The notes beneath the pieces are model-generated. The model saw only the letters and a program-made list of their open reading frames with translations. It did no database searches and was not told the DNA's origin. From Madurella fahalii (lineage: Eukaryota; Ascomycota; Sordariomycetes; Sordariales), in assembly GCA_029876055.1 (NCBI GenBank), contig CM056876.1, positions 4,464,001-4,528,000 on the forward strand: a DNA stretch of 64,000 bases. The letters are read 5' to 3'. Positions 11,930 to 23,357 of this stretch are shown in pieces. Numbering within the stretch: position 1 is the stretch's first letter; every line of letters starts with the position of its first letter. The position numbers and the translations under genes were made by a program.

Positions 11930-13754
11930 ATGCATTTCCTTCCCGGCTGGGGATCCAAACCCACCGGCAACGGCCCCAAAGGTGGCGACACCGTCTCGGT
12001 CCACCATCGCAATGCCCACAACGCCGAAGCCGCGACGGCGACGACGACAGCGGCAGGGTCCGAAACGGACGACTTCCGCGCGATCGACCCGCAGAGCGGT
12101 GTCAAGCGCGGCCTCAAGACCCGCCACCTCTCCATGATGGCGCTGGCGGGCATCATCGGGCCGGGCCTGCTGATCGGGTCGGGCGGCGCCCTCTCGTCGG
12201 GCGGCCCGGCCTCGCTGCTCATCGGCTTCGGCGTCATCGGCCTCGTCGCCTTCTCCGTCATGCAGAGTCTCGGCGAGCTGACCACGCTCTACCCCACCGG
12301 CGGCGCCTTCACGGCCCTCGGCGACCGCTTCGTGGACAAGGCCTTCGGCGTCGCTGTCGGCTGGAACTACTACATTGTGTGGTTTTGTGTGCTGGCGAAC
12401 GAGTATAACGTCATTTCGAGCATCATGGTGTTTTGGAGTGACAGGGTGCCCATCTGGGGGTATTTCTTGATCTTTTGGGTGAGGTGTTTGCTTGTTCTCA
12501 TGACTAATACCTTGGGTATTATAACATATGGTGCGGGTTGCTGACTGGATGCGTCGCGGCAGTTTGCGTTTCTGGCGTTCCAGTTGCTGGGTGTCGAGAC
12601 GTTTGGCGAGGCCGAGTTTTGGCTGGCGCTAATCAAGATTGTTGGGCTGCTTGCCTTCTTTTTGTTTAGTATTGTGTGAGTCCACCGTAACTTTGGTTGG
12701 TTAGTTTGGTTATTAATTGCAGTGGCTGACCGTGCTGAAAAGTTACGCCTCGGGCGGCGTCAGGGGGGGTGACGCGATCGGCTTCCGGTACTGGAACGAC
12801 CCGGGCGCGTTCGTCGACGGCTTTAGGGGTGTCGCCTCCGTCTTCGTCTTCTGCAGCACCTTCTACGCTGGGGTAGAGTCAGTCGCCGTGGCTGCTACCG
12901 AGACTAGGAATCCTGGCGTTGCCGTGCCCTTGGCGATCCGCCAGGTCTTCATTCGCATCATCGTTGTCTACATGGGCAGCGCCTTTTTCTTCGGCCTGAC
13001 TTGTCCCGCCAACGCTCCCGACTTGATCGGAGGTTCCAGCCGCGCCCTCAGAAGTCCCATGACCATTGCTCTTCAGAATGCGGGCTGGGAGGCTGGCGTG
13101 CATCTCATCAATGCGTTCATCTTGATCACTTGCGTCAGCGCTGTCAACAGCTCCATCTATATCGGCAGCCGCACGATTTTGTACATGGCCCAAGATGGTA
13201 AGGCCCCGCGGTTCCTGGGATGGACTGACAGGCGGGGTGTCCCGATCCCTGCCATTCTGTTCACAAACCTCTGCGGTGCGCTGAGCATGATGAACGTCAG
13301 CACGGGCGCGAGTCAGGCCTACAGCTACATTGTCAACCTCAGTGGGGTGTCTACATTCATCGTATGGGCCGCCATCAGCTTCACCCACATCCGCTTCCGC
13401 TCTGCATGGAAGACGCAGGGGCATTTGGAGGGCGAGTTGCCGTTCGTCTCGCTGTGGTACCCGTGGAGCGCTTACTTTGGTCTTGGCGCGAACATCTTCT
13501 TAGCCCTGATCCAGGGGTGGTCGACGCTTGCACCGTTCAATGCCGGCCTGTTCGTGGATGCGTACATCTTGTTGCCACTGTTTGCTGTCGTGTACTTTGT
13601 TTACAAGCTCATCTTCCGGACGAAACTGTGGAGGTCGCATGACATTGACCTGCAATCTGGGAGACGGAGGGATTTGGACGAAGGGAAGCAACTCGAGCAG
13701 GATCTTGTCAACGGGGCACAACCATGGTGGAAGGTGGGTTGGGAGGGTCTCTGA
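11930..13754 (+). CDS. Amino-acid permease, YAT/APC family, three exons
   Basis: Predicted coding segments are 11930-12478, 12563-12675 and 12743-13754, giving 557 residues, the usual size for fungal APC-superfamily amino-acid permeases. The introns are 84 nt (GTGAGG...CGGCAG) and 67 nt (GTGAGT...AAAAG, with CTGAC before the acceptor). Splicing restores the family sequence across the joints: FLAFQLLGVETFGEAEFWLA in exon 2 and SIVYASGGVRGG across junction 2. After a 55-residue Ala/Thr-rich cytosolic tail, GLKTRHLSMMALAGIIGPGL marks TM1, followed by GELTTLYPTGGAF. Exon 3 contains the remaining helices, including VAVAATETRNP and SSIYIGSRTILYMAQDGKAP. The protein should be a 12-helix plasma-membrane proton/amino-acid symporter. 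Substrate specificity cannot be read from sequence. Intron 1 lies after codon 183 in phase 0. Confidence 0.93.
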
Positions 13755-14389
13755 GGTTGGCCAGCAAATTAGGTTATGAGATTGGAATGGTTTAATTATG
13801 GCTTTGCGAGATACCCTCGATTCTTTGGAGGTCTCAAGAAGAGGTTTCGTTTTTTTATAGGATTGTTCACTTGTTCCGGGATCTCGAACCCTGAATCATG
13901 GGAGTTGCCCTGCAAAACAAGCTTAAGTTCATCAACTTGAGACCGCATCTTTCTGTCGCTATTCTAACGATGACAAGTCCAATTAGGAACCACGCAAGAT
14001 TCCCAGATTGCAGATCTCACCAGGGGCATTGCACCATGTTTGATTCTGGGCATCTGCTTATTCTATTTACTAGTTACGACAATCTCCTGTATAACGTAAT
14101 TCTTAATATATACCCAAGGAGAGAAAGAGAATCTTCCACAAAGCATCTTTAAGCACTTAGAGACTGCGCTAGCGGTCGACTTAGAACTATGTCATATGGC
14201 ACTTTATCGCAAAAGTAAGTTCTACAGTCACAGTTCAACTGACTGTCACTGGGACTAGGTAGCAGCGACGTGGCAACATAAAACTTGGACTCGGCATCTA
14301 ACTGCATCGTACAAAATCAACATCTATCGTTTCAAGGACAAACCAACATAGCGCGTTAGCGAACCCAACCTGAAACCTCAGCTTCAACC
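13755..14389. other. Intergenic between convergent genes
   Basis: This is the 3' flank of the permease and of the Egh16-like gene, which converge here. It is AT-rich with no protein-like frame. A poly-T stretch near 13848-13857 could be part of the permease 3' end. Confidence 0.5.
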
Positions 14390-15464
14390 TCAGGCTCGGA
14401 AGGGCTCAGCCCTCTTCCTCCGGCGGTACTCGATCGCGCGCTTCCTAGCAGCCGCGCTCTGGGTAAACGCAGCACTGCCGCCGAAAGGTCCAGCAGCGGC
14501 CCCGTTGCGGACACGCACTATGCAAACATTATCCACGCCAGCAACGGTAGCATCACAAGTCATGCCAGCAGGCATCTGCACAGTCAGCGGAAAGTCCCTG
14601 CTGGTCGCGAGGCTCAGCCCCTGGAATCCGAAGCCGGGAACATCCTGCGTCACCTCGGCCTGCTGGAAGGCGGATTCGTCCGTCCCGCCAGACGTGCCGT
14701 CGATGGCTGCCTCGAGCGGGCCGGCGCCGTCTTGGTTGACCTGTTCAACGGCTGTCAGCCGCCCATCCCATCGGATCCCAGCACAGAAAACCACAGTGGC
14801 AATCCAAAAGCGAAACCCCGCTCACCTGGTGGAACACCATCTCAACACTCCCATCATCCGCGCACGTTGGCAAGCCCGACGTAGCCCCGGCCCCAGCCGT
14901 GGCAGCTACGTTGCCCTCGGTGGCCGCGGCGCTGTCGCTGCCCCTGTTCCCGCCGCCGAACAAGCCGCCGAACAACTGGCGCGCGACGCGGGCCACGCCG
15001 CCCGCCTCGCCCCTCTTCATCTTCTTCTTCTTCTCCTCCTGCTGCCCGGCGATGTCGTCCTCGACGCCGACCGAGGAGTTGGCGCCGCTGTTCCTCGGCG
15101 CGGCCGCCCCGCCCATGAAGTTGGTGATCATGGTCGCCGCGTCGATGGGTCCGTTGCCCTGCGTGCGCCCGAGCGGCCCCACCTCGCCCCGTCGGATCTC
15201 GCGGTCGCGGATGATGGCCGTGTCGGCTTGCGAGCCGCACCGGTTGGTCGAGCAGTCGCGCGGGGTGCCGTCGGCGACTGGGCGGGCGGGAAGTGGTTAG
15301 TCAGATGGTTGGTAACTTGGAAGTGGGTGAGAGGAGGGGGGATAATTACTGGATAGGCCGGGCATCTCGACACCGTTGGCGCCGCGGATGAGGGTGACTA
15401 CGCCGTGGGCCGACGCCTGGGCGCTGAGGAGGGTGAGGAGAGGGATGGCGTTGGTGGCGCGCAT
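14390..15464 (-). CDS. Egh16-like secreted protein, three exons
   Basis: Coding segments, in order on the minus strand, are 15464-15350, 15277-14826 and 14740-14390, giving 305 residues. The first intron is GTAATT...CCGCCCAG (72 nt, with CTAAC) and the second is GTGAGC...GAACAG (82 nt, with CTGAC). Residues 1-19 form a signal peptide ending ASA before HGVV. Exon 2 begins with the family block ADGTPRDCS and continues with DREIRRGEVGPLGRTQGNG. Exon 3 gives VNQDGAGPLEAAID, DVPGFGFQG, MPAGMTCDATVAGVDNVC and GPFGGSAAFTQS. These are hallmarks of the Egh16/Gas1/MAS3 family, first seen in Blumeria and Magnaporthe during appressorium formation. Unusual here is a long low-complexity insert in exon 2 (EEKKKKMKR followed by Gly/Ala-rich sequence). 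I chose the ATG at 15464 because it gives the signal peptide; the frame stays open upstream through a CT-rich leader. Confidence 0.9.
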
Positions 15465-16730
15465 TATGGGCGATGGTTTTTTGAGGGAGAAGGGGGGGGG
15501 GGGTTTGCTTTTGGTTGCAGAGATGAGATGCGTAAAGTTTGCCTCCAGGGCTGTGAAAGGAAATAGAGTTGATGGTATTAGTGGACTGGGAAGAAGAGGA
15601 GGAAGGATGCGGTGGAAGCCTGAGAGGTCTGCGCCTGCTCTCACACACACCTCAGCGGCAACGACTCGATGATTCATCACTGTATTTATACTTTGATCTC
15701 CTCTCTCCAGACTGCCCGCAGCGCTCTCCGCCATCGCAAGGTCGGCCTCGATTCCGCATCGTCGAGACCCATCGAGGCGCAGCATCATGATACAAAACAG
15801 TACGAGACACCGCTGAGCGCTAGCAGCTCGCCAAGAAAGAAACAGGAGGCGAATCGCATCTTCCCGTAGTTCTAGCGTGCGGCCCGTGAGATCTGCGGCG
15901 TGGTTCTGTCCGAGCGATCACTGAAACCTTCCCCGGCCTTGGCGCAGATAACCCGGGTCTGACCCCCTGACTGGCTGCCGATAGTTTATGCGGGATGTTT
16001 TACATTGGGTTTTTCTACGACTAAGGAACCAATCAATTGCCGAAAACCTACGTTAAGCTCCCGTTCCCTGCCGCAGATAGCTATGTGGAAGGCCGGTCTT
16101 CCGGGTTGGAGGATGTTTGGGAGATCAGAGACGTTTCTGGAATACGAGCGTTTGGAGTTTCGAGTTCATGGTCCGCGGTAATTGTAGACGACGGTCTTGA
16201 ACTGACTGGGAACTATCTCCAAAGTCAAAGTGTTGAAACAGATGTGCGGTAACGGAGTCTACATATGTGTTGGCGAAATAATCTACTTAACCGTGCTGGC
16301 CCCTTTCGCCCACCTGGAGCTGAGACGCGACGCTGTCTGTGGCGTGGGGCTCTGCAAGGGCTCCGTGCGGTTGACGGCTCGGAGCGAACCAGACCGCCAC
16401 GACTTCCGACTTGCATGTTGCGGAGCCGTAGGTATCACCGTAGGCAAATAATGCCTCGTATTACTACAATGCTACCAGGTCCCTGGAGTGAGCCGCCCGA
16501 TAACGCTTGCTCTCTCGAGCTAGTACTAAGTCTGAAAGCACCTAAGTGTATACTGCTACTTCTCCTGATGCCGACGCTTCAGCCTTTCGAGAAAGACATC
16601 GTCGACTTTGGAATCCGCTCCATCGAAGACTACAACCCTAGGATTTGGACTGCGCGTGTTGGGTTGGTCCTGTTCTGTAACATCCTTAGGCGGTTAGCCA
16701 AAGTAGTCCTGCGGGGATCGGTTTAGAGGG
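15465..16730. other. Intergenic, no gene recognised
   Basis: The first part is the pyrimidine-rich promoter and leader of the Egh16-like gene. Plus-strand frames at 16037-16252 and 16265-16726 are open but lack family features and codon regularity, so I do not call them genes. Confidence 0.45.
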
Positions 16731-17426
16731 TCAATGACCTAATTCGCTGGCCTCGCTGTCACAGCTACTCCCAGGACAGTTGTCATGATTGCCTGCCCAT
16801 TCCTCGTCGTCTGAACGTCCGAGAAGAATCTCTTGGCTCTTCCGAGGCCCAAGGAGGTGGTAAATACCTTCGGGGCCAACTGGGCTGAGGTGGCCCCCAT
16901 CATTACCGTTGAGAACCTCAACGTCTCCAAACGGCAGAGAGCGCGGTGGTGGACTCCGATCCATCTCTGCCAGCATCCTCTCCAGCAGATCGGTGACGCG
17001 CATCAAGGTCTGATAATGGATCTGCAGCTCCTGCAGATTCCCATCGTATGTGTCTCGCCCACCGATGACCCAGCTGAAGCGAGTTCTGGTCGTCATGGCA
17101 CGCGACCCGTCTTTTCCCTTTTTCGCCACCGACTTTTTAGAGCCCTGGAGCGTATCTGCATTGGCCGCGACGATGTTGTGCGCGTTCCGGATTGCTGTCT
17201 GAACCAGGATAAAGGTCCCGTCCTTGGCCGTGTCAGCGTTGGTGATATCGAATACTCGGTCCCGAAGTGCTTTGGTGTAATTGATCTGTTCGTCCACGGT
17301 AGAAAGGAATCTTAGAGCTGCCTTTACTTCCTCTGGTGCGCTTATCAAGGCGGCCGTGGTCTGAGTGAGGGTGAACGCCTCGTTGAAGAGGGAAATTACG
17401 GTCGTTATGGGCTCAAGGGCAGCCAT
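16731..17426 (-). CDS. Small helical protein like fungal STAND N-terminal domains
   Basis: This is a single-exon frame of 231 residues from ATG at 17426. Residues 1-60 (starting MAALEPITTVISLFNEAF, with EEVKAALRFLSTVDEQINY) and 115-165 (RFSWVIGGRDTYDGNLQEL, HYQTLMRVTDLLERMLAEM) form regularly spaced amphipathic helices. This pattern resembles the helical N-terminal domains (HeLo-like and related) carried by fungal NLR and ankyrin proteins. No NTPase or repeat domain follows, so it is either a stand-alone adaptor-size protein or the remnant of a longer gene. The C-terminal 70 residues are Pro/Gly/Asp-rich and probably disordered. There is no signal peptide or membrane segment. The function is inferred from fold resemblance only. 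Confidence 0.5.
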   Translation of the reverse strand: MAALEPITTVISLFNEAFTLTQTTAALISAPEEVKAALRFLSTVDEQINYTKALRDRVFDITNADTAKDGTFILVQTAIRNAHNIVAANADTLQGSKKSVAKKGKDGSRAMTTRTRFSWVIGGRDTYDGNLQELQIHYQTLMRVTDLLERMLAEMDRSPPPRSLPFGDVEVLNGNDGGHLSPVGPEGIYHLLGPRKSQEILLGRSDDEEWAGNHDNCPGSSCDSEASELGH

Positions 17427-18197
17427 CGCACTAGCGGTGGAAGTATTATTCGTGGCTGGAGTTGAATAGGAGTGGAAATTAGTAAACCGATTGTGTGAGC
17501 AATAAGATCCCGAGGTGAATTAGTAAACGAGTTCGGAGGGCTCGTAGTGCGACCGGATTCTTGTCCTCAGGGATTGGAATTGAAATAAGGCTGCGCAAGT
17601 CTAGGCCCCTCCGGTTGGTGTACTTACGAGCGTAGGATGTTTTGATGCGGAGTCGACCACGGTAGGCATAACCCGAGGCTCAACAGGGTATTTGGGAGGC
17701 AACCACACAATTTGCGTGCTAGTAGGTCTAGGCTTGGAGTGACACTCGCTCAGCCTCCTTTGACCGGCATCAGTTGCTACGCCACTCTAGGCCTACGTAA
17801 CCATACAATGGAGACTACCGTGGTATAGCGGGGCAGAACCCGCAGCTCCTGCAGGAGGATGATCATGCAACCGCAGTCTTATGGCGTCCTAATGTCACAC
17901 CGAAACTGCGCAGCACAACCCATGCACCTTAAGTAGTGCAGATGAAGGCTGTAGATGCCGGTGGTAAGCGGCTTATCTTCTTCCGGTACTTGGTCCACAC
18001 CCCGTCATTTGTGCGCGCGCATAGTGTGTGTGTGTTAAGCTTTTTGGCCTCTGCTAAATGGGCGCCGAAGTTATACGTCTACGTGATTGACTTCGCCTGC
18101 CCGCTAGCCTTTAGATGTGTGTTATAGTCCTCAAAGCAAACATGCCATGGCTTAAAAAAATACATGCGGATGAAATAGGAGACAAAACTAAGCGCCG
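17427..18197. other. Intergenic, nothing recognised
   Basis: No protein-like frame, tRNA-like box or repeat was recognised. Purine/pyrimidine composition is mixed without long homopolymers. Confidence 0.5.
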
Positions 18198-19528
18198 TTA
18201 CCGCGTAATCCCCCGGAGTTTATCCCGCTTCCTGCTTCGGCGAGCCGAGTGCGATTGGCAGCTATCCTCGTCCACCTCTCGGCTCGCGGTACCCCAGTGT
18301 CTAAGTTGTGAGGCACTGTCCATTGTTGATGACCGTCTGGGCGGTTTGTCAGATGGCCCTGGTCCGATAGCCGTAGAGTATTGTCCAGCAGGGACGCTAT
18401 GGAATGATCCTCTCTTCCTGTGACTGTGGTGATCCAGCTGGTCGCCGATTTTTCGTCCTGGCGCACCGGCGGCACTCCCGCCACCGGGTCTTGTCTGTGA
18501 GGATGATGATGCTGTCGGTGACGAAGAGCGGAATGATGCGAGCGGAAGGATCTCGTCTTCGAGAAACACTAGACCAGGGCCGATATCTGCCGCTTGCACC
18601 ACGTTAACTCCACCCTTTGGGTCGCCGTCGCCGGGGCGTACTAGCTCGGTGAGAGCCGGGAAGAGCACGATCGGCCGCGGCAATCTTGTCGTCGGCCCAA
18701 TGTCTCTTAATTGGTTCTGCACCTCATCGCATGCCGACTTTGGATGCCAGTCAAATAGCCAAGTGGAAGGGTGGCAGAACAGCTTCTCCCCGACATCTAT
18801 TCCCTTCTGGACTATCGTCACCAAGCTGCCTGTCCAGTTCTGGTCATCCTCTTCCGACCCTGACCTTGGTCTAAAAACGGCGAGGAACTCGGTCAACAAG
18901 TCCACACACGGAGGTTTTCTATCCCGCAGGTCTCTAGAACCAGGGGCGAGAAAGAAGGCAGTAATCATTCTCCAGTGTGACAAGGCAGCTTCCTCTTCTG
19001 TTTTTTTTTTTTTGGTATCACGTCAGCCATCTTGGGATGCTATAAGAGAGTGCGCAGAGGCGAACCTGGGCTTCGATCAGGACGCAACAAGGTAAAGCGC
19101 CCCAGGAGAGCCACGACCTGAGGATCGAGAGACGTTTCCTTGGGATGGCCGTGGAAGTCAATGCTTGACAGTACGACTCTTGCGATGCAGATCCGCAACC
19201 CTAGCTTCCTGTATCTGGGTGTTCGAAGCAGCTCTGTGAGCTCTTCTGCCTCTTCTTGTTCTTTGACGACACGATATTCTCGAAGGTCTTCTTTTATCAG
19301 ATCGCCGAAGCCATTGAAACGGTCGCTAACGTCATAGAATGCTTGCACATGCGAATCAATCAGGTTGCTTAGTTGCATCCATGACCGCTTGATGGATGTT
19401 TCGTCCGGGGGTTGAAGAAGGAAGTCGGTGTCAAGCTTGGGAATGGTTACTGGACTCTGTGCTGCCATCTGCGGTGCCTTCATGGAAGTGTCCATCGAGG
19501 GCTCCGATTTGGATTGCGCTTTTCCCAT
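18198..19528 (-). CDS. Uncharacterised fungal protein with N-myristoylation motif
   Basis: Coding segments on the minus strand are 19528-19066 and 18997-18198, giving 420 residues. The 68-nt intron (GTTCGC...AAACAG, with GCTGAC and a poly-A/T tract) joins RPDRSP to EEEAALSHWRMI in phase 1. The start at 19528 is favoured because it gives MGKAQSK, a textbook N-myristoylation signal (Gly2, Ser6, Lys7); an upstream in-frame ATG at 19744 would bury it. Residues 55-160 (SWMQLSNLIDSHVQAFYD, LRTPRYRKLGLRICIARV, then LSSIDFHGHP) follow a pattern common in uncharacterised ascomycete proteins. The last 130 residues are Ser/Arg-rich and may be disordered, or the true end may lie earlier. A membrane-tethered cytosolic role is inferred from the lipidation motif alone. 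Confidence 0.6.
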
Positions 19529-20292
19529 CGCCGCTTCAGTAGGCCGAAAGGGGTAGGCGACTAGGCGTGAGGTCGGGAGGTTGAAGACTAGCCGTGGTAG
19601 AGCCTGGTGTCCTCCTCCGAGCTGGTAAAGGATGGGAAACAAGACCTGGAAACAACCTGGACACACGGGCGTTTGGAGGGTGACGAGTCTGTCATGCCAC
19701 TTGCCGTTGGGCGCTGGATCCGCAGCGCAAGGCTGAGTGTCCAACGTGGCGCAGCGGGATCAGCATGCATGGTGCATAGATATTGCATGATGCCGTTCAT
19801 CGGATTGGAACAACCATTACAATTCGTTCTAGGCAACTCGGCTGTGAGTGGCGAATGACTGTCAGCCAGTGCCCAAGGAAAATCGACCACCAATACATTT
19901 TGTCAAAAGTATTTTCTTAACTATCCGTAATACGGTGCATGCGGATTTTTCATAGCATGCTTCACACCAGCAGCACGGTGACTATGTACCGAAGTGCCAA
20001 AGCCTGTAGCGTCTCTCGGCCGCATCCTGGACGGGGCCAGAACCAAAGCTGACTTCATTGGACAAGGCTCTGTTGAGTCGTCGGCAAACCTAAGCCTTCA
20101 ATGCCCCTACGCACATTCCACGAGTTTCTCTACGGCTTTGTTCTCCACCCGGGTCCATTCCCACAGTCACCGCACAACTCTATTCATTCTGTCTGATACA
20201 TCGAGCTAGCATTATCCGTCATAGCTACCTACTATTATCTGTGCCCTGAGACGACGTGGCCCTCCGGCGGAGTGTCAGTGATTTCGGTAGTC
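19529..20292. other. Divergent promoter region
   Basis: This separates the minus-strand putative myristoylated-protein gene from the plus-strand Hsp70-like gene. The minus-strand frame of the former stays open up to 19744. No other coding signal is seen. The final 150 bp are pyrimidine-rich as in a fungal leader. Confidence 0.5.
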
Positions 20293-22495
20293 ATGTCTCC
20301 TGTACAAGAAGCCGACCTAACCGTGGGGATCGATTTTGGCATGACATGCACAGGCAAGTGGGATCCTGACCAGCTTCACATTCTATCACCGCATCGCTGG
20401 ACTTCGGTCTAACAAACTCGGCAATAGGCGTGGCATTTGCCAAGCGACACATGGATAGCCCCCGTATGATCCAGGAGTGGCCACTGCCGCCTGAAAAGCG
20501 CGGAACGCACAACAAGGTACCATCGACGATTCTGTACGGGAATAATCACACCGTCAAAGAATGGGGATTCACCTGCAACAACCACCGTGACACGGTCGAA
20601 TGGTTCAAGCGATACCTGGAGGAGAAAACGCTCAAGAGCATGCTCGAGAAGCTCAACAATGCCAATGTGAAACCCCCCTTTGAAACGCTGGAACAAGTGC
20701 GACGCGTCTATGGCGACTATATGAAGTGCCTATATCAGCACATTAGCGACTACCTGCAGAAGAACGATGGGTGGAACAACAAGACTGTCGAGTTCGTCTT
20801 CAGTCTGCCCGCAACCTTCCGGTCGCTCGAAGTCAGTAACGCACTCATGCAGCAAATCAAGAAGGCCGGCTTTGGAAGCGGCGGAAAGAAACACCGCGTA
20901 TCGTGGGGTCTTTCTGAACCCCAGGCGTCCGCTGTTTACACGGCCAAGGAGGTCAATGTCACATTTAGCCAGGGTAATATCATCCTGGTTTGCGACGCAG
21001 GCGGAGGAACCACAGACCTTGCCCTGCTGCAGCAGCACGGTGATGACGATGTGGTCGACCTCCGCGAGCTCGCAATCATTCAAGGAAACAATATTGGATC
21101 TACCAATATAGACCTTGCCTTTGGGGACATGGTGAAGAAGCGGCTTGCTAAGGAAAGGAAGCTCACATTCCAAAAAAACGCCGCCTCCATCATGATGCAT
21201 AGCGACGAATTCCAGACGTGGAAGCATGAGTTTGGGAAAACCAAGGAGTCGCAGTTTGGGACGGCGAGAGTGACGGTGCCAATCGTCTCGGGTGGTACTT
21301 CAAGTACAGCAGCTGGGATATCAGACGGGAAAATGAATTTCTCTCAGTCAGCACCATCCCCCCCGTTCCAGTTTGATTGAAGAAATACGGATGAAACTGA
21401 CTTCTGATACGTATGCAGCAAGGACTTCCGTTCGCTCTTTGATCCGGAGGTGGAGGGGATCATCAAATCTATCCGCGACATGATCGACACCGTTGCGAAG
21501 ACGGACCCAAACAAGAAGCCTGTAGGTATCTCCCCAAAAGCTCGAGGCAAATCCCGACAGGTAACCGGCTGACTCCGCTCTCAGGACTATCTCGTACTTT
21601 CCGGTGGTTTGGGCAGCTCCGCCTACGTGCAGCAGCGGGTGAAAGAGGCTTTCCCTGACCCCAAAGTGGTTGTTGCCGATGCGGATGAGCCGTATGAACT
21701 CAGATCCCTGACAGCAAGTTGCAACGTGACTAACGAAGTCGATTTGCGCAGTCAACTCGCCGTGGTAAAAGGTCTCGTCCTCGACCGTAAGCAGAAGGCC
21801 AAAGCCGGCAGGTCAGCTTTGAGGGTCCGAAAAGCCCGTGCTTCCTACGGCGTCGTCACCCGGGAGCGGTATGACAAGAACTTACATGCTGGAAAGCGGC
21901 CTGTAAGATCAGACCTCGACGGTGAGCTTTATGTAGACGGCCAAGTAAAATGGGTTATCAAAAAAGTAAGCCAGCCACAACACATTTTCACCCAATCAAG
22001 CGGGCTAGTCTAACAGGTACCCGTGGAACAGGGCGATGACATTGATGCTGAGAACGGCGGCAAATGGCACGGCTTCAGCAAAGTCTTTAACAACTGCAAA
22101 CATCCGGGGATCTCGAAGCGAGAGCTCGTCATTTGCCACAAGGACAGAGACGCGCTCCCCATCAGCGTAGATGGCGGTACGACCAACCCCTCTCTTTCCT
22201 CCAAAAACACCAAGCTAACAATGCTCCAGCAGTTGATGTTTTCACATTGTGCACCGTTGAGTCAGACCTATCAGAAGTTGATCCCGGCCACATCCGTAAA
22301 AAAGCCGTCAAGAAATCGGGCTTCGGTCTTTTGAAGCGAGCAACCTTTTACTACGAGATCGAGTACGAAGTCAAGTTCGTAGTCGGCGCCATTGATGCTA
22401 GGTTCGAGCTGTGGATTGGCGAACAAGAGTATGCGGGGAAGAACTCGTTCAAGGTTGACTGGGAAGACGAAGGGCTGAGGTCATCTGCTACATAA
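20293..22495 (+). CDS. Hsp70-like (HSPA12-type) ATPase, six exons
   Basis: Predicted exons are 20293-20353, 20428-21346, 21419-21521, 21585-21965, 22017-22176 and 22230-22495, giving 629 residues. Exon 1 supplies the phosphate-1 loop (VGIDFGMTCTG, with Met where DFGTT is usual) and is joined in frame to VAFAKRH only through a GC-AG intron. Exon 2 carries VEFVFSLPATF, SEPQASAVYTAKE and the phosphate-2 motif CDAGGGTTDLALL. Exon 4 holds the adenosine motif LVLSGGLGSSAYVQQRV. The remaining introns are GT-AG, 51-72 nt, all keeping frame. This is the divergent Hsp70-ATPase family expanded in filamentous fungi, which keeps the actin-like ATPase fold but lacks the classical substrate-binding lid. The client is unknown. 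It converges on the NLR gene downstream; NLRs elsewhere depend on chaperones, but a link here is inference. Confidence 0.87.
20354..20427 (+). other. GC-AG intron in the Hsp70-like gene
   Basis: The 5' site is ACAG|GCAAGT, the consensus of the rare GC-AG intron class; the 3' end has TCTAACAAAC then CAATAG. Only this splice joins the DFGMTCTG motif to VAFAKRH in frame. The GT three bases further on gives a frame error. Confidence 0.7.
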
Positions 22496-23357
22496 CTTAG
22501 AAGTAACTGTTAACGTCGGGGGTTGAGGTTTTTTTATTTAAAATACCCGTTTCTTGGAGCTTCATAGTACTACGTCTAACGCAGAGTACGACGTTGGAAA
22601 AAATACAACATTTTTTTTGCTATATCCATTATTCTGTTTTCCACACAAAGGTAATACCAGTTTCAAGGGCGATCACCGGAAGCTTGCACGGTTAATAGAA
22701 CTTCGGTCGCTGTACACGCCTTATTTCACTTTGATGGCGCGAAATTTGATATTCAGCAGCTGGGACGGCAACAATGGCTCGGTAGGTAGAATTCAGTTCC
22801 GGTGGTAAAATCAGAAAGTTAACAACTTGACTAAGTCTAGGTGCTGAGTTGCGGTGGATGATGACTTGTTTGGATGCGGACAGGATCAGTCGGCAAAGGA
22901 CCTCTCTACGCTGGAGGATAAGGGAATTGATTCAAAATGTATGTAGAGCAATCAGCCTTCTCCGCATTCCTAACTTCCAAACATCGGCCTCCGTCAAACG
23001 TGATCAGTGAGGCACAGACACGAATCGATCATGGGCCATCGAGCTGGCTGATGCTCCGAACTCCGCCTCATCCCGGTGGTCACCCTGTTGACGAGTTCCG
23101 TTTCACATGACAACGGCAAACCCCAGATCGCCCTCTCAGTCCGGCGGCGACCGTGCCAGCACTAAGGGTCCACATTCAGTGACCGTTGCAGTGTCAAAGC
23201 GGTTCCGCGTTGAAGGTCGGAAGTGCTAGAACTTAGCTAAGGAACTTATAGAATCATAGGTCCTCCCACACCAATCTTGTAGCACGCTATGGAAGAAAAA
23301 GTAAAGAGAACAAGTGAGAAATTGAAATCGAAATCAAAATGTCGAGATAAAAGAATA
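22496..23357. other. Intergenic between convergent genes
   Basis: This is the 3' flank of the Hsp70-like gene and of the NLR gene. It is AT-rich near 22530-22640 and 23290-23350. No coding frame with family features was found. Confidence 0.5.

Noticed and set aside
16037..16726. Two plus-strand frames (71 and 153 codons)
   Set aside because: Composition is Arg/Pro/Cys-heavy in the manner of non-coding DNA, and no intron joins them to a family-like protein.
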